Below are positions 48,717 through 57,556 of a stretch of DNA of 64,000 nt, in pieces. The notes below the pieces were generated by a model, which searched no databases, had not been told where the DNA came from, and was given only the letters and a program-made list of their open reading frames with translations. Source of the stretch: an uncultured Lachnospiraceae bacterium (lineage in GTDB: Bacteria; Bacillota; Clostridia; Lachnospirales; Lachnospiraceae); assembly GCA_934385475.1 (NCBI GenBank), contig CAKRPS010000005.1, positions 1 to 64,000 on the forward strand. The letters are read 5' to 3'. The position numbers and the translations under genes are program-made. The stretch's first letter is position 1; every line of letters starts with the position of its first letter.

Positions 48717-48938
48717 ATAGTGTGAAAAATCCATATAGGAAAGGCTAAGTGCATTTTTTGCGCAATGACGGGCAATAAGTTATTTGCTTAATTTTGCCAT
48801 AAGGGGTAAGATATAAAAAGCAGTGTAAAATAACACGGCTCTTTCGTGTGAAAAGATGCAGGGAGTGGTAACCGGGAGAAGCCTCTGCATAAAATGATAA
48901 TGAAGGGTCAGCTCGCAGAATCGACATGCGGGGGACGA

Positions 48939-49715
48939 ATGGAGAAGCCAGTGGTTAAAGAGATCAATGGAATTGCAGTGAATTATATAGATCAGGGAGA
49001 AGGGGATGTGGTCCTTCTTCTGCACGGATGGGGAGCAAACATCACTTTATATCAGGGAATCATCACAACGCTTGTGAAAACAAAACGGGTGATCGCATTG
49101 GATATGCCGGGGTTCGGAAAGACGCAGGAGCCGAAAGAACCATGGTGTGTGGATGATTACGTGGATTTCGTGATCGCATTTGTGAAGTCCTTTGGAATAC
49201 AGGAATTCAGTGTTGTGGTACATTCCTTTGGAGGAAGAGTTTTCTTTAAGATGAATGCCAGAAAGGATCTGCCTTTTCATATCAATAAGGCAGTGCTGAT
49301 AGACAGTGCCGGGATTCTTCCGAAGAAGAGCCTGAAACAGAAAATAAGTCTCAGATGCTACAAAATAGGAAGAGCAGTTATGAGTACCAGAGTGCTGCAC
49401 TTTTTATATCCGGATGTCGTGGAGGACATGCGCAGAAAACGGGGATCTGCCGACTACAACAGCGCTACGCCGTTGATGCGGGCAACTCTGGTCAAGGTGG
49501 TAAATGAAGATCTGGAGCCGCTTATGTCTGCCGTGGCATGTCCTACACTCCTGATCTGGGGGAATCTGGACACGGCGACCCCTATCTCAGATGCGCACCG
49601 TATGGAGGAACTGATCCCGGACTCGGGGCTCGTGGTCTGTGAGGGAGCCGGACATTTTTCATTCGCGGAGCAGGCTCCGAAGGTAAATGCAGCTCTCGAA
49701 ACATTTTTTGCATGA
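48939..49715 (+). CDS. Alpha/beta-fold hydrolase
   Basis: A 258-residue hydrolase with the oxyanion HGWGANIT, nucleophile Ser in VVHSFGGRV near residue 97, Asp in LLIWGNLDTATPI and His in GAGHFSFAEQ. The frame is open from 48894; GGGGAC before ATG 48939 favours the shorter form. It precedes the Mur ligase-like gene by 24 bases and ddl after it, so a wall-related or D-amino acid related substrate is possible. Unknown specificity. Confidence 0.85.
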   Translation: MEKPVVKEINGIAVNYIDQGEGDVVLLLHGWGANITLYQGIITTLVKTKRVIALDMPGFGKTQEPKEPWCVDDYVDFVIAFVKSFGIQEFSVVVHSFGGRVFFKMNARKDLPFHINKAVLIDSAGILPKKSLKQKISLRCYKIGRAVMSTRVLHFLYPDVVEDMRRKRGSADYNSATPLMRATLVKVVNEDLEPLMSAVACPTLLIWGNLDTATPISDAHRMEELIPDSGLVVCEGAGHFSFAEQAPKVNAALETFFA

Positions 49716-49739
49716 TCAGAAGAAAGGGAATTTATACAG

Positions 49740-51311
49740 ATGTATCTGATAATGAATATCGTATGGTTTATAACCTATGTGGTGGGAGCGGCCTTGCTGG
49801 AACAGTATATTCTGCATATGTTTCAGCAGAACTCTTATAAGCCCAGGGAATATCGGGAATGGATGCAGGTTACTTCCAATACGGGAAGGCTTCTTGGCAA
49901 GATATTATATGCGGTAATCTCCCTTCCGGTTTTGATTCTGGGAAAGGGAATGGTGAGCCTTGTTGTGGCATGTCTTCTAAATGGAATGACGATTTTGGTG
50001 AACAAACCCCGCAAGGCAAAGAAACCGCTCGCTTTTACACCGAGAGTGAAGCGGATGGTTCTCACTACGACACTGCTGTTCGGAATAGCAGCGTTGGTGA
50101 CAGGGCTTATCGGCAGAGGCAGTGTGCGTCCTATACAGTGGATTCTTCTGGCGTTGTGTGTGGCACAGCCGGTACTGATCCTTCTGGTTAACCGGATCAA
50201 CCAGCCCATTGAGAAGGGTGTAAATCAGCACTATATCAATGATGCGGCACGGATTCTGAAGGAGATGCCGGAGCTGAAGATTATCGGTGTCACCGGAAGC
50301 TATGGAAAGACCAGTGTGAAATACTATTTGAATACATTGCTGTCGAGCCAGTATAATGTTCTGCAGACGCCGGGCAATTTCAATACAACACTTGGTGTGG
50401 TAAGAACCATCCGGGAGCATATGAAGCCCTTTCATGAAATATTTATCTGTGAGATGGGAGCCCGTGAGGTGGGGGATATCAAGGAAATCTGTGATCTGGT
50501 ACATCCGGATTATGGAATCATCACTTCGATAGGGCCGCAGCACTTGCAGAGCTTTCACACGATCGAGAATATTGTCAGCACAAAGTTTGAACTTGCAGAT
50601 GCAGTTCCGGAGAACGGAATCGTTTTCCTGAATTATGATAATGAATATATCCGCGGGCATAAGATTGACAAGAAGATCATTACCTATGGGATTGGCCAGG
50701 AAGATCTTGATTACCGGGCATATGACATTGCGGTATCTCCGGAGGGATCAAGGTTTAAGGTCAGGGATGCACAGGGGACAGAATTTGAGTTCCATACACG
50801 GCTTGTGGGGAATCATAATGTACAGAACATTGCCGGTGCGATTGCAGTTGCCAACACATTGGGAATACCGATGGAAAAACTCGTGTACCCGGTAAAGCAG
50901 TTGGAGAGCGTGCCGCACAGATTGCAGCTTCTCAGGCAGGGGAACAGGATCATTCTGGATGACAGTTATAACTCCAACAAGAATGGATTTAAGGCAGCGC
51001 TGGATACGTTAGCGATGTTTCAGGAGATGCGTATTCTGATGACACCGGGAATGGTAGAACTCGGCGCGAAGCAGTATGATGAGAACAAAGAGGTTGGAGC
51101 CTATGCTGCGGATAAATGCGATTATGCGATTTTGGTAGGAAAGGAACAGACCCGGCCTATTCAGGACGGGCTGTTACAGGCAGGCTTTGCACAGAACCGG
51201 ATGATCGTGGTGGATACTTTACAGGAGGCGTTCCAGATGGTGAATGCGATACCGAATGAGCGGCAGAAGGTAGTCCTGATCGAGAATGACCTGCCGGACA
51301 ATTATTCATAA
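49740..51311 (+). CDS. Membrane-anchored MurF-like Mur ligase
   Basis: The 523-residue protein has four N-terminal membrane segments (within about residues 3-155), unlike cytosolic MurF, and then a Mur ligase core: P-loop GVTGSYGKTSVKYYLNTLLS near residue 185, ICEMGAREVGDI, SIGPQHLQSF, and VGNHNVQNIAGAIAVA with the C-terminal DDSYNSNK. It resembles MurF in order but the substrate is uncertain. It sits between an alpha/beta hydrolase gene and a D-Ala-D-Ala ligase gene, which would supply the MurF dipeptide substrate. Confidence 0.8.
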   Translation: MYLIMNIVWFITYVVGAALLEQYILHMFQQNSYKPREYREWMQVTSNTGRLLGKILYAVISLPVLILGKGMVSLVVACLLNGMTILVNKPRKAKKPLAFTPRVKRMVLTTTLLFGIAALVTGLIGRGSVRPIQWILLALCVAQPVLILLVNRINQPIEKGVNQHYINDAARILKEMPELKIIGVTGSYGKTSVKYYLNTLLSSQYNVLQTPGNFNTTLGVVRTIREHMKPFHEIFICEMGAREVGDIKEICDLVHPDYGIITSIGPQHLQSFHTIENIVSTKFELADAVPENGIVFLNYDNEYIRGHKIDKKIITYGIGQEDLDYRAYDIAVSPEGSRFKVRDAQGTEFEFHTRLVGNHNVQNIAGAIAVANTLGIPMEKLVYPVKQLESVPHRLQLLRQGNRIILDDSYNSNKNGFKAALDTLAMFQEMRILMTPGMVELGAKQYDENKEVGAYAADKCDYAILVGKEQTRPIQDGLLQAGFAQNRMIVVDTLQEAFQMVNAIPNERQKVVLIENDLPDNYS

Positions 51312-51381
51312 ACTGTGACTATTCAAAGACTTGCAACGGCAGGTCTGAAAATATCTACATCAGAAAGGTGAGGAGAGAGAT

Positions 51382-52563
51382 ATGAAAATTCGAGTAGGAG
51401 TCTTCTTCGGAGGCAAGAGTGTGGAGCATGAGGTGTCGGTCATCTCGGGATTACAGGCGTATAATTCTTTTGATAAAGAGAAGTATGAACCTATTGCCAT
51501 ATATATTACAAAAGAGAACGAGCTTTATACAGGAGAGTGCATTGCAGACATCGGAAATTACAAAAATATTCCGGAGCTTCTGAAAAAAAGCATAAGAGTC
51601 TTCCTGATGTGCAATGACGGAAAGGTTCAGCTTATCAGATATCCCCAGAAGAAGTTTGGAGATTCCGTGGTGGCTGAGATTGATGTGGCGTTTCCGGTTG
51701 TGCACGGGGCGAATGTGGAGGATGGTTCTCTGCAGGGATTTCTGCGTCACTATAATATCCCCTATGCAGGCTGCGATGTCATGGCATCCGCGGTTGCAAT
51801 GGATAAATACGTAATGAAAACCGTGTTGAAGGACAATGATATTCCGGTACTTGACTGTGTGACCGTGAATGTCAAAGAATATCAGGCAGGACAGGAAGCC
51901 GCATATGAAAAGATAGAAAACAGGATCGGTTACCCGGCGATCATCAAACCCGTAAATCTTGGTTCCAGTGTCGGAATTAAAGTGGCCAGAGACCGGAAGG
52001 AACTGGAGGAGGCGCTGGAGTATGCGTTCACCTTCGGACCGAAGGTGTTGGTGGAGCGTGCAATCATGCAGCTTCGGGAAATTAACTGTGCAGTTCTGGG
52101 AGATTATGAGCAGGCAGCAGCCTCTGAGTGTGAAGAGCCAATTTCCAGTGATGAGATCTTAAGCTATGAGGATAAGTATGTGGCAGGCTCAAAGAGCGGA
52201 TCAGAGGGAATGAGAACAGCAAAACGGGAACTCCCGGCAAATCTGACTCCCGAGCGCAGAGAAGAAATCCGGCAGATGGCGGTGAAAACATTCCAGGTTT
52301 TGGGATGCAGCGGAGTGTCCAGAATTGATTTTATGATTGACAAGGAAACCGATAAGGTCTATGTAAATGAGATCAACCCGATACCGGGATCGCTGGCGTT
52401 CTATCTTTGGGAGCCGCTTGGAAAGCCTTATGCGCAGCTTTTGGATGATATGGTGAAGCTTGCACTGAAAAGGGAGAGAGAGGAGAAGAGCATGATGACT
52501 TCGTTTGACAGCAATATTCTTCAAAATGCGAACCTCTCCGGAGCTAAGGGAGTAAAGAAATAA
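51382..52563 (+). CDS. ddl: D-alanine--D-alanine ligase
   Basis: An ATP-grasp ligase of 393 residues: FFGGKSVEHEVSVISGLQA, HGANVEDGSLQGFLRHYNIP, KPVNLGSSVGIKVARDR, and the C-terminal EINPIPGSLAFYLWEP. The omega-loop region reads LSYEDKYVAGSK, with the Tyr/Lys pattern of D-Ala-D-Ala rather than D-Ala-D-Lac ligases. GAGGAGAG precedes the ATG. Third in the hydrolase, Mur ligase, ddl group. Confidence 0.9.
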   Translation: MKIRVGVFFGGKSVEHEVSVISGLQAYNSFDKEKYEPIAIYITKENELYTGECIADIGNYKNIPELLKKSIRVFLMCNDGKVQLIRYPQKKFGDSVVAEIDVAFPVVHGANVEDGSLQGFLRHYNIPYAGCDVMASAVAMDKYVMKTVLKDNDIPVLDCVTVNVKEYQAGQEAAYEKIENRIGYPAIIKPVNLGSSVGIKVARDRKELEEALEYAFTFGPKVLVERAIMQLREINCAVLGDYEQAAASECEEPISSDEILSYEDKYVAGSKSGSEGMRTAKRELPANLTPERREEIRQMAVKTFQVLGCSGVSRIDFMIDKETDKVYVNEINPIPGSLAFYLWEPLGKPYAQLLDDMVKLALKREREEKSMMTSFDSNILQNANLSGAKGVKK

Positions 52564-52635
52564 TTTACAAAGGTTTTACCTGAATATGATTTTGGCGGAG
52601 TGCATCGTTGACTATAATATTTATGGGTAATCTGT

Positions 52636-52896
52636 ATGACGGAGATTTCGGGACAGTTTTCAGAGCAGATAAAACCACTGCTGAAACCGGAAGATGCGCA
52701 GAGAGGATACTTACTGGCGGTTGGAAGAGACGGGAAAAGAGATTACTTTCCGGTGGTATCTGCGACAGTTGTAGGAATAGCAAGCGATGAACATTCTTTT
52801 GCAACCCAGTATGAGTTGACCCAGGAGCTTGCTAAACGAAAAAAGGATGCTAAAAAAGCAAAGAGGGATGCTTTTTGGGCACAGGTTTTCCAGTAA
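52636..52896 (+). CDS. Short protein resembling a GGDEF-domain C-terminal tail
   Basis: The 86-residue frame (YLLAVGRDGKRDYFPVVSAT, then SDEHSFATQYELTQELAKRK) looks like the part of a GGDEF domain after the active site: the strand before SIGV and the last helices. The GGDEF motif itself is absent, so catalysis is impossible. TATAAT at 52613-52618 lies upstream but the ribosome binding site is poor. It may be a stand-alone relic or a small regulator. Terminator-like hairpin follows. Confidence 0.45.
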   Translation: MTEISGQFSEQIKPLLKPEDAQRGYLLAVGRDGKRDYFPVVSATVVGIASDEHSFATQYELTQELAKRKKDAKKAKRDAFWAQVFQ

Positions 52897-52933
52897 GTTT
52901 TCCCTTGTAAATTTGAGTGCATAATGATAAAAT

Positions 52934-52975
52934 AAAGCCGATCAGATAGTTTAACACAACTAACTGATCGGCTTT
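52934..52975 (+). terminator. Hairpin after the 86-residue gene
   Basis: AAAGCCGATCAG (52934-52945) pairs with CTGATCGGCTTT (52964-52975), with an inner TAGTT/AACTA stem separated by an A-A mismatch; a mixed A/T stretch follows, so the U run is weak. Confidence 0.6.
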
Positions 52976-53039
52976 AAATATTTTCCACATATGATTTGGT
53001 AAAACTACGGATGGTGGAAAGAAAACGGAGGAAAAAGGG

Positions 53040-53318
53040 ATGAAGAATGTATTTAAGAATGTAAATTGGAAAAAAGTCGGAACCTTTGCGGGTGGTGTTC
53101 TGTTTGGAACAGCAGGAATCAGCATTCTGTCCAGTAAAGACGCCAAAAAGGTTTATACACGCTGTACGGCTGCCGTTTTGAGGGCAAAGGACTGTGTGGT
53201 AAAGAAGGCAGGTATTTTGCAGGAAAACTGTGGCGATATCTATGCCGATGCAAAGGACATCAACGAGGATCGCGCGCGTGCTGCTGAAGAATGTGTATGT
53301 GAGGATGAAGCAGAATAA
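53040..53318 (+). CDS. DUF6110-like small protein
   Basis: A 92-residue protein with an N-terminal hydrophobic glycine-rich segment (VGTFAGGVLFGTAGISILSS) and a charged helical remainder with several cysteines (RCTAAVLRAKDC, ENCGDIY, CVCEDEAE). Proteins of this type precede heavy-metal P-type ATPases in Lachnospiraceae, as here. CGGAGG at 53026-53031 with 8-base spacing. A membrane-associated accessory or metal-sensing role is inferred from position only. Confidence 0.65.
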   Translation: MKNVFKNVNWKKVGTFAGGVLFGTAGISILSSKDAKKVYTRCTAAVLRAKDCVVKKAGILQENCGDIYADAKDINEDRARAAEECVCEDEAE

Positions 53319-53347
53319 GATACGTCACGAGAAGCGAGGCGAGAACA

Positions 53348-55429
53348 TTGAAATTTATAATAAAGAATGAATCCCGTGGACGGATCAGAATTCTGGTGCC
53401 GCAGAAAAGGATGACATTTGAGCAGGCGGACACTCTACAGTACTTCCTGATGAAGCTGGATGGGGTGACGGATGCAAAGGTCAATGAGAACACCTGCGGA
53501 GCCGTGATCTGCTATCATGGAAACCGGGATGATATACTGAAGGAATTAAAGAGATTCTGCTATGAGAAGGTTGAACTGCCGGATGGGTATATTGCTTCTT
53601 CCGGAAGACAGCTCAATGCCGAGTACAGGGATAAACTGATCGGAAACATAGCATTACATTATGCGAGAAGATTTCTTCTGCCTGCCCCTGTCAGGGCCTG
53701 CTATGTGATCTGGCAGTCAGGACATTTCCTGCTCAAAGGGATAAAATGTCTGTGGCAGCGCAAGATCGAGGTTCCGGTGCTGGATGCGGCAGCCATTACG
53801 GTATCCATGTTGAGAGAAGACTTTGATACGGCAGGCTCTGTCATGTTCCTGCTGGGTGTCGGTGATATTCTGGAGGATTGGACACACAAGAAGTCCGTGG
53901 GAGATCTTGCCAGAAGCATGTCATTGAACATTGAACAGGTATGGCAGAAAACGGATGCCGGGGAGATTCTGGTTGAGACCAGCAGGATCAAGGAAGGCGG
54001 TCTGGTTGTCGTACATATGGGAAATGTGATTCCCTTTGACGGAATTGTGAGTGAAGGCGAAGGAATGGTCAATCAGGCATCCCTTACCGGAGAGGCGATC
54101 CCTGTAAGAAAGGATGCGGGAACCTGTGTCTATGCGGGAACTGTGCTGGAAGAGGGTGAAATCACGCTCTGTGTCAAGCAGGCAGGGAACAGCAGCCGTT
54201 ATGAAAAGATCGTTGCCATGATCGAAGAGTCAGAGAAACTGAAATCCGGTCTGGAGAGCAGAGCGGAACATCTGGCGGACCGGCTGGTTCCGTGGACACT
54301 AGGAGGAACAATCCTCACGTATCTGCTGACGCGCAATGTAACAAAGATGGTATCAGTACTGATGGTTGACTATTCCTGTGCACTCAAAATGGCAATGCCG
54401 ATTTCGGTATTGTATGCGATCCAGGAGGCGAACCATTACAGCATCACGGTCAAAGGTGGCAAATATCTGGAAGCTGTGGCAGATGCGCAGACGATCGTCT
54501 TTGATAAGACGGGAACCCTCACGAAAGCAAAGCCGCGTGTCGTAGATGTGGTTTCCTTTAATGGGGAGGAACCCAGAGAATTACTCCGGCTGGCAGCATG
54601 TCTGGAAGAACATTTCCCGCATTCAATGGCCAAAGCCGTTGTAGATGCGGCACAGGAGAGAAATCTGGAGCACGAAGAGATGCACTCCAGCGTGGAGTAT
54701 GTTGTGGCACATGGCATTTCTTCCAGCGTAGATGGCAAAAAGGTTATCATCGGCAGTCACCACTTTATCTTCGGAGATGAGGAATGTACGATACCGGAAG
54801 GAAAACAGGAAGCGTTTGATGCACTCCCGGAAGAGTATTCACATTTATATATGGCTATTGAAGGCAAGCTTGCAGCGGTTATCTGTATAGAAGATCCGTT
54901 GCGGACAGAGGCTGCCCGGGTCGTAAAAGAACTCCGAAAGGCCGGTTTCCAGAAGATCGTGATGATGACTGGAGACAGCGACCGGACAGCGCGAGCGATC
55001 GCACAGAAGGTTGGCGTGGATGAGTATTATTCCGAAGTGCTTCCCGAGGATAAGGCCAGCTTTGTAGAAAAGGAAAAGGCGAATGGCAGAACCGTTATTA
55101 TGATCGGTGACGGAATTAATGATTCGCCCGCCCTGTCGGCGGCCGATGCGGGAATTGCGATCAGCGACGGTGCTGCGATCGCGCGGGAGATTGCCGATAT
55201 TACAATCGGGGCGGATGACCTGTATCAGGTGGTAGTCCTGCGAAAACTCAGCAAGGCTTTGATGAAGCGGATACGGGGTAATTATCGAAAGATCGTAGGA
55301 TTTAATTCGGCTCTGATTCTGCTGGGTGTGCTTGGAGTGATTCAGCCGACAACCTCGGCGCTTTTGCATAATACTTCAACAATTTTAATCAGTATGGGCG
55401 GTATGAGAAAATTACTTCCGGAAGAATAA
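53348..55429 (+). CDS. P1B-type heavy-metal translocating ATPase
   Basis: The 693-residue pump has an HMA-like N terminus lacking CxxC (SRGRIRILVPQKRMTFEQAD), the phosphatase motif QASLTGEAIPVRK, the phosphorylated Asp in VFDKTGTLTKAKP near residue 385, HP in EEHFPHSMAK and the hinge IGDGINDSPALSAADAG. The metal-site helix reads VDYSCALKMAMPIS, SC in place of CPC/SPC, as in some manganese or zinc exporters of the CtpC type. It starts with TTG at 53348 with GAGG eight bases before it. Metal specificity is a guess. Confidence 0.88.
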   Translation: MKFIIKNESRGRIRILVPQKRMTFEQADTLQYFLMKLDGVTDAKVNENTCGAVICYHGNRDDILKELKRFCYEKVELPDGYIASSGRQLNAEYRDKLIGNIALHYARRFLLPAPVRACYVIWQSGHFLLKGIKCLWQRKIEVPVLDAAAITVSMLREDFDTAGSVMFLLGVGDILEDWTHKKSVGDLARSMSLNIEQVWQKTDAGEILVETSRIKEGGLVVVHMGNVIPFDGIVSEGEGMVNQASLTGEAIPVRKDAGTCVYAGTVLEEGEITLCVKQAGNSSRYEKIVAMIEESEKLKSGLESRAEHLADRLVPWTLGGTILTYLLTRNVTKMVSVLMVDYSCALKMAMPISVLYAIQEANHYSITVKGGKYLEAVADAQTIVFDKTGTLTKAKPRVVDVVSFNGEEPRELLRLAACLEEHFPHSMAKAVVDAAQERNLEHEEMHSSVEYVVAHGISSSVDGKKVIIGSHHFIFGDEECTIPEGKQEAFDALPEEYSHLYMAIEGKLAAVICIEDPLRTEAARVVKELRKAGFQKIVMMTGDSDRTARAIAQKVGVDEYYSEVLPEDKASFVEKEKANGRTVIMIGDGINDSPALSAADAGIAISDGAAIAREIADITIGADDLYQVVVLRKLSKALMKRIRGNYRKIVGFNSALILLGVLGVIQPTTSALLHNTSTILISMGGMRKLLPEE

Positions 55430-55448
55430 ACTTCCGGAAGTTTTTTTG
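55414..55448 (+). terminator. Terminator after the P1B ATPase gene
   Basis: ACTTCCGGAAG (55414-55424) and CTTCCGGAAGT (55431-55441) pair, each arm being itself a palindrome, with a T run following. The stop codon lies in the loop. Confidence 0.8.
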
Positions 55449-55482
55449 TAACAGAAAAATACACGCACAAATTTCTTTGCTG

Positions 55483-55534
55483 TTGACTTTAGGGATGAAA
55501 TGTGATATTTTTGAACTACCGACAGGTTGTCGGT
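55483..55534 (+). promoter_or_regulatory. tetR promoter with overlapping 17-bp operator
   Basis: TTGACT (55483-55488), 17 bases, TATTTT (55506-55511). ACCGACAGGTTGTCGGT at 55518-55534 is a palindrome at the expected transcription start. A closely similar 17-mer lies ahead of the MFS gene, so the TetR protein probably binds both and represses itself. Confidence 0.75.
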
Positions 55535-55561
55535 TATACAAAACAGGAAAGAAGGATATTT

Positions 55562-56194
55562 TTGAGAGTTGTAAAGGATGCGCAGGAGCGCAGAAATGAA
55601 ATACTGGATGTAGCGGAGATGCTGTTTAGTACAAAGGGGTTCGACAATACGAGCACCAACGATATTCTGGATGAAATTGGAATCGCGAGGGGAACGCTTT
55701 ATTATCACTTCAAATCCAAGGAAGATATTCTGGATGCCATGATCGACCGGATTACAGAACAGCTGATGCGAAGAGCTTCTGGGATTGCGAAAGATAAGTC
55801 CATACCGGTTCTGGAGCGGCTGATAAGGTCTATTATGGCGTTGAATGTGGACAATGACCTGGGGCATATGGTGATGGAACAGGTGCATCGACCGCAGAAT
55901 GCACTGCTTCATCAGAAAATGCAAAGCAAAATGCTCAAGGTTGTGAATCCTATGATTATTGAAATTATTAAGGATGGGATCGCACAGGGGATCTGGCAGA
56001 CAGACTATCCCGAAGGCATGGTGGAGATGACGATGCTGTATTCCAATGTAGCATTTGATGAACTGGAGGAATGTGAGCCCCAGGAACGCGAGCAGTGTAT
56101 CAGGGCATTTACCTACAATGTGGAAAGAATGTTGGGGATGCAGGAAGGGGCGCTTGAGCAGGCCATGATGAGGATCTTTCATATGGGGGAATAA
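55562..56194 (+). CDS. TetR-family transcriptional regulator
   Basis: A 210-residue TetR repressor: RNEILDVAEMLFSTKGFDNT then STNDILDEIGIARGTLYYHF and KSKEDIL form the HTH. The C-terminal ligand domain is generic. The frame is open from 55502 but that would overlap the operator; GAAGGA at 55551-55556 with 5-base spacing favours TTG 55562. It controls the MFS and ABC genes downstream, judged by the paired operators. Confidence 0.9.
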   Translation: MRVVKDAQERRNEILDVAEMLFSTKGFDNTSTNDILDEIGIARGTLYYHFKSKEDILDAMIDRITEQLMRRASGIAKDKSIPVLERLIRSIMALNVDNDLGHMVMEQVHRPQNALLHQKMQSKMLKVVNPMIIEIIKDGIAQGIWQTDYPEGMVEMTMLYSNVAFDELEECEPQEREQCIRAFTYNVERMLGMQEGALEQAMMRIFHMGE

Positions 56195-56217
56195 AGAGGA
56201 GTTTTTTTTACTACTTA

Positions 56218-56234
56218 ACCGACCGACTGACGGT
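56218..56234 (+). promoter_or_regulatory. Second TetR operator, before the MFS gene
   Basis: ACCGACCGACTGACGGT (56218-56234) shares the ACCGAC and GWCGGT half-sites and the 17-base length with the operator at 55518-55534. It is 24 bases after the tetR stop and 78 bases before ATG 56312. The -10 for this promoter was not resolved. Confidence 0.7.
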
Positions 56235-56311
56235 TATATACATAAAATGAGAACTGGTGTGCATACGGGATAGCAGAACAGAACGAAACATGCACAGAAA
56301 TGAGGATATGT

Positions 56312-57556
56312 ATGGCAACAAAAACAAAGAGTAATTTTCCAAAATTTATCCTGCTGTGGCTGGGAGAATTGATTTCTTCTGTCGGAGGAGGACTCACAAG
56401 CTTCGGATTAGGGGTATACGTCTTTCAGGAAACGGGAAGTGCTGCCGGTATGGCACTGGTAACACTGCTTGCCTTTCTGCCGACTCTGTTGTTCAGTGTA
56501 CCGGCCGGAGTGCTGGCTGACCGATATGACAGAAGAATCCTGATGATGATAGGGGATGGATTTTCGGCGTTCGGCATTCTGTATATTCTGATCTGTATGA
56601 TACAGGGGGAGGCACTGCTTTATCAGATCTGCATCGGTGTTTTTGTCAGTTCGTTTTTTTCATCCCTGCTGGAGCCGTCCTACAGGGCAACTGTGACCGA
56701 TCTGCTGACAAAGGAAGAGTATTCTAAGGCAAGTGGTCTGGTCAGTCTTGCAGGAAGTGCAAGATACCTGATATCTCCGGTACTTGCCGGAATTTTGCTG
56801 ACAGTCAGTGATATTAAGCTTTTGCTCATTATTGATATCTGCACCTTCTTTGTCACGGTGACTTCTACAGCGGTAGTGAAGAAGGGACTGGCTTCCAAAC
56901 CGGCAGAGGACAGAGAACCGTTTGGAAAGAGCCTGAAGCAGGGATGGGAAGCGGTACATTCCCGAAAAGGAGTATTCTTATTGATTATTATGTCTTCGGC
57001 ACTGACCTGCTTTATGGGCGTTTTTCAGATTCTGGCAGAGCCGTTGATCCTTGCTTTCCAGAGCACGGCAGCACTTGGCGTGGGAGAAACCCTCTGTGCA
57101 AGCGGTATGCTCGTTTCCAGCCTTATCCTGGGAATCTGGGGGCTGAAAAAGAACTACGCAAGAGTGCTCAGCTCCTCCCTTGTTCTGGCTGGAGCGGCCA
57201 TGTTTGCTTTTGCAATCTGGGAAAACATGTACACAATCTGCATCTTTGGGTTCCTGTTTTTTGCAATGCTGCCGTTCGCCAATAATTGTCTGGATTATCT
57301 GGTCAGAACCAATATTCCGGATGAGTTACAGGGACGTGCATGGGGATTTATCGGATTTCTATCACAGATCGGATATGTGGTTGCTTACAGCGCGGCAGGA
57401 ACTCTGGCAGATGTAATAGGCACGCGGACAGGAATCGGAGTAGGAAGAGGGGCGGCACGGGTGATCATGGGTGCCGGAGTTTTGTTGGCTGCGATGGCAT
57501 TTCTTCTTCGGTTTATAAAGAGTATCCGCGCATTGGAAAAAGGAGTGGAATATTGA
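56312..57556 (+). CDS. MFS exporter (MFS_3/EntS-like)
   Basis: The 414-residue protein has 12 predicted membrane helices and the MFS loop motif GVLADRYDRRILMMIGDG. It resembles the EntS/MdtG-like multidrug or siderophore exporters. GAGG at 56302-56305 with 6-base spacing supports ATG 56312 over 56300. It overlaps the permease gene by four bases (TTGA). Regulation by the upstream TetR is likely. Substrate unknown. Confidence 0.88.
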   Translation: MATKTKSNFPKFILLWLGELISSVGGGLTSFGLGVYVFQETGSAAGMALVTLLAFLPTLLFSVPAGVLADRYDRRILMMIGDGFSAFGILYILICMIQGEALLYQICIGVFVSSFFSSLLEPSYRATVTDLLTKEEYSKASGLVSLAGSARYLISPVLAGILLTVSDIKLLLIIDICTFFVTVTSTAVVKKGLASKPAEDREPFGKSLKQGWEAVHSRKGVFLLIIMSSALTCFMGVFQILAEPLILAFQSTAALGVGETLCASGMLVSSLILGIWGLKKNYARVLSSSLVLAGAAMFAFAIWENMYTICIFGFLFFAMLPFANNCLDYLVRTNIPDELQGRAWGFIGFLSQIGYVVAYSAAGTLADVIGTRTGIGVGRGAARVIMGAGVLLAAMAFLLRFIKSIRALEKGVEY

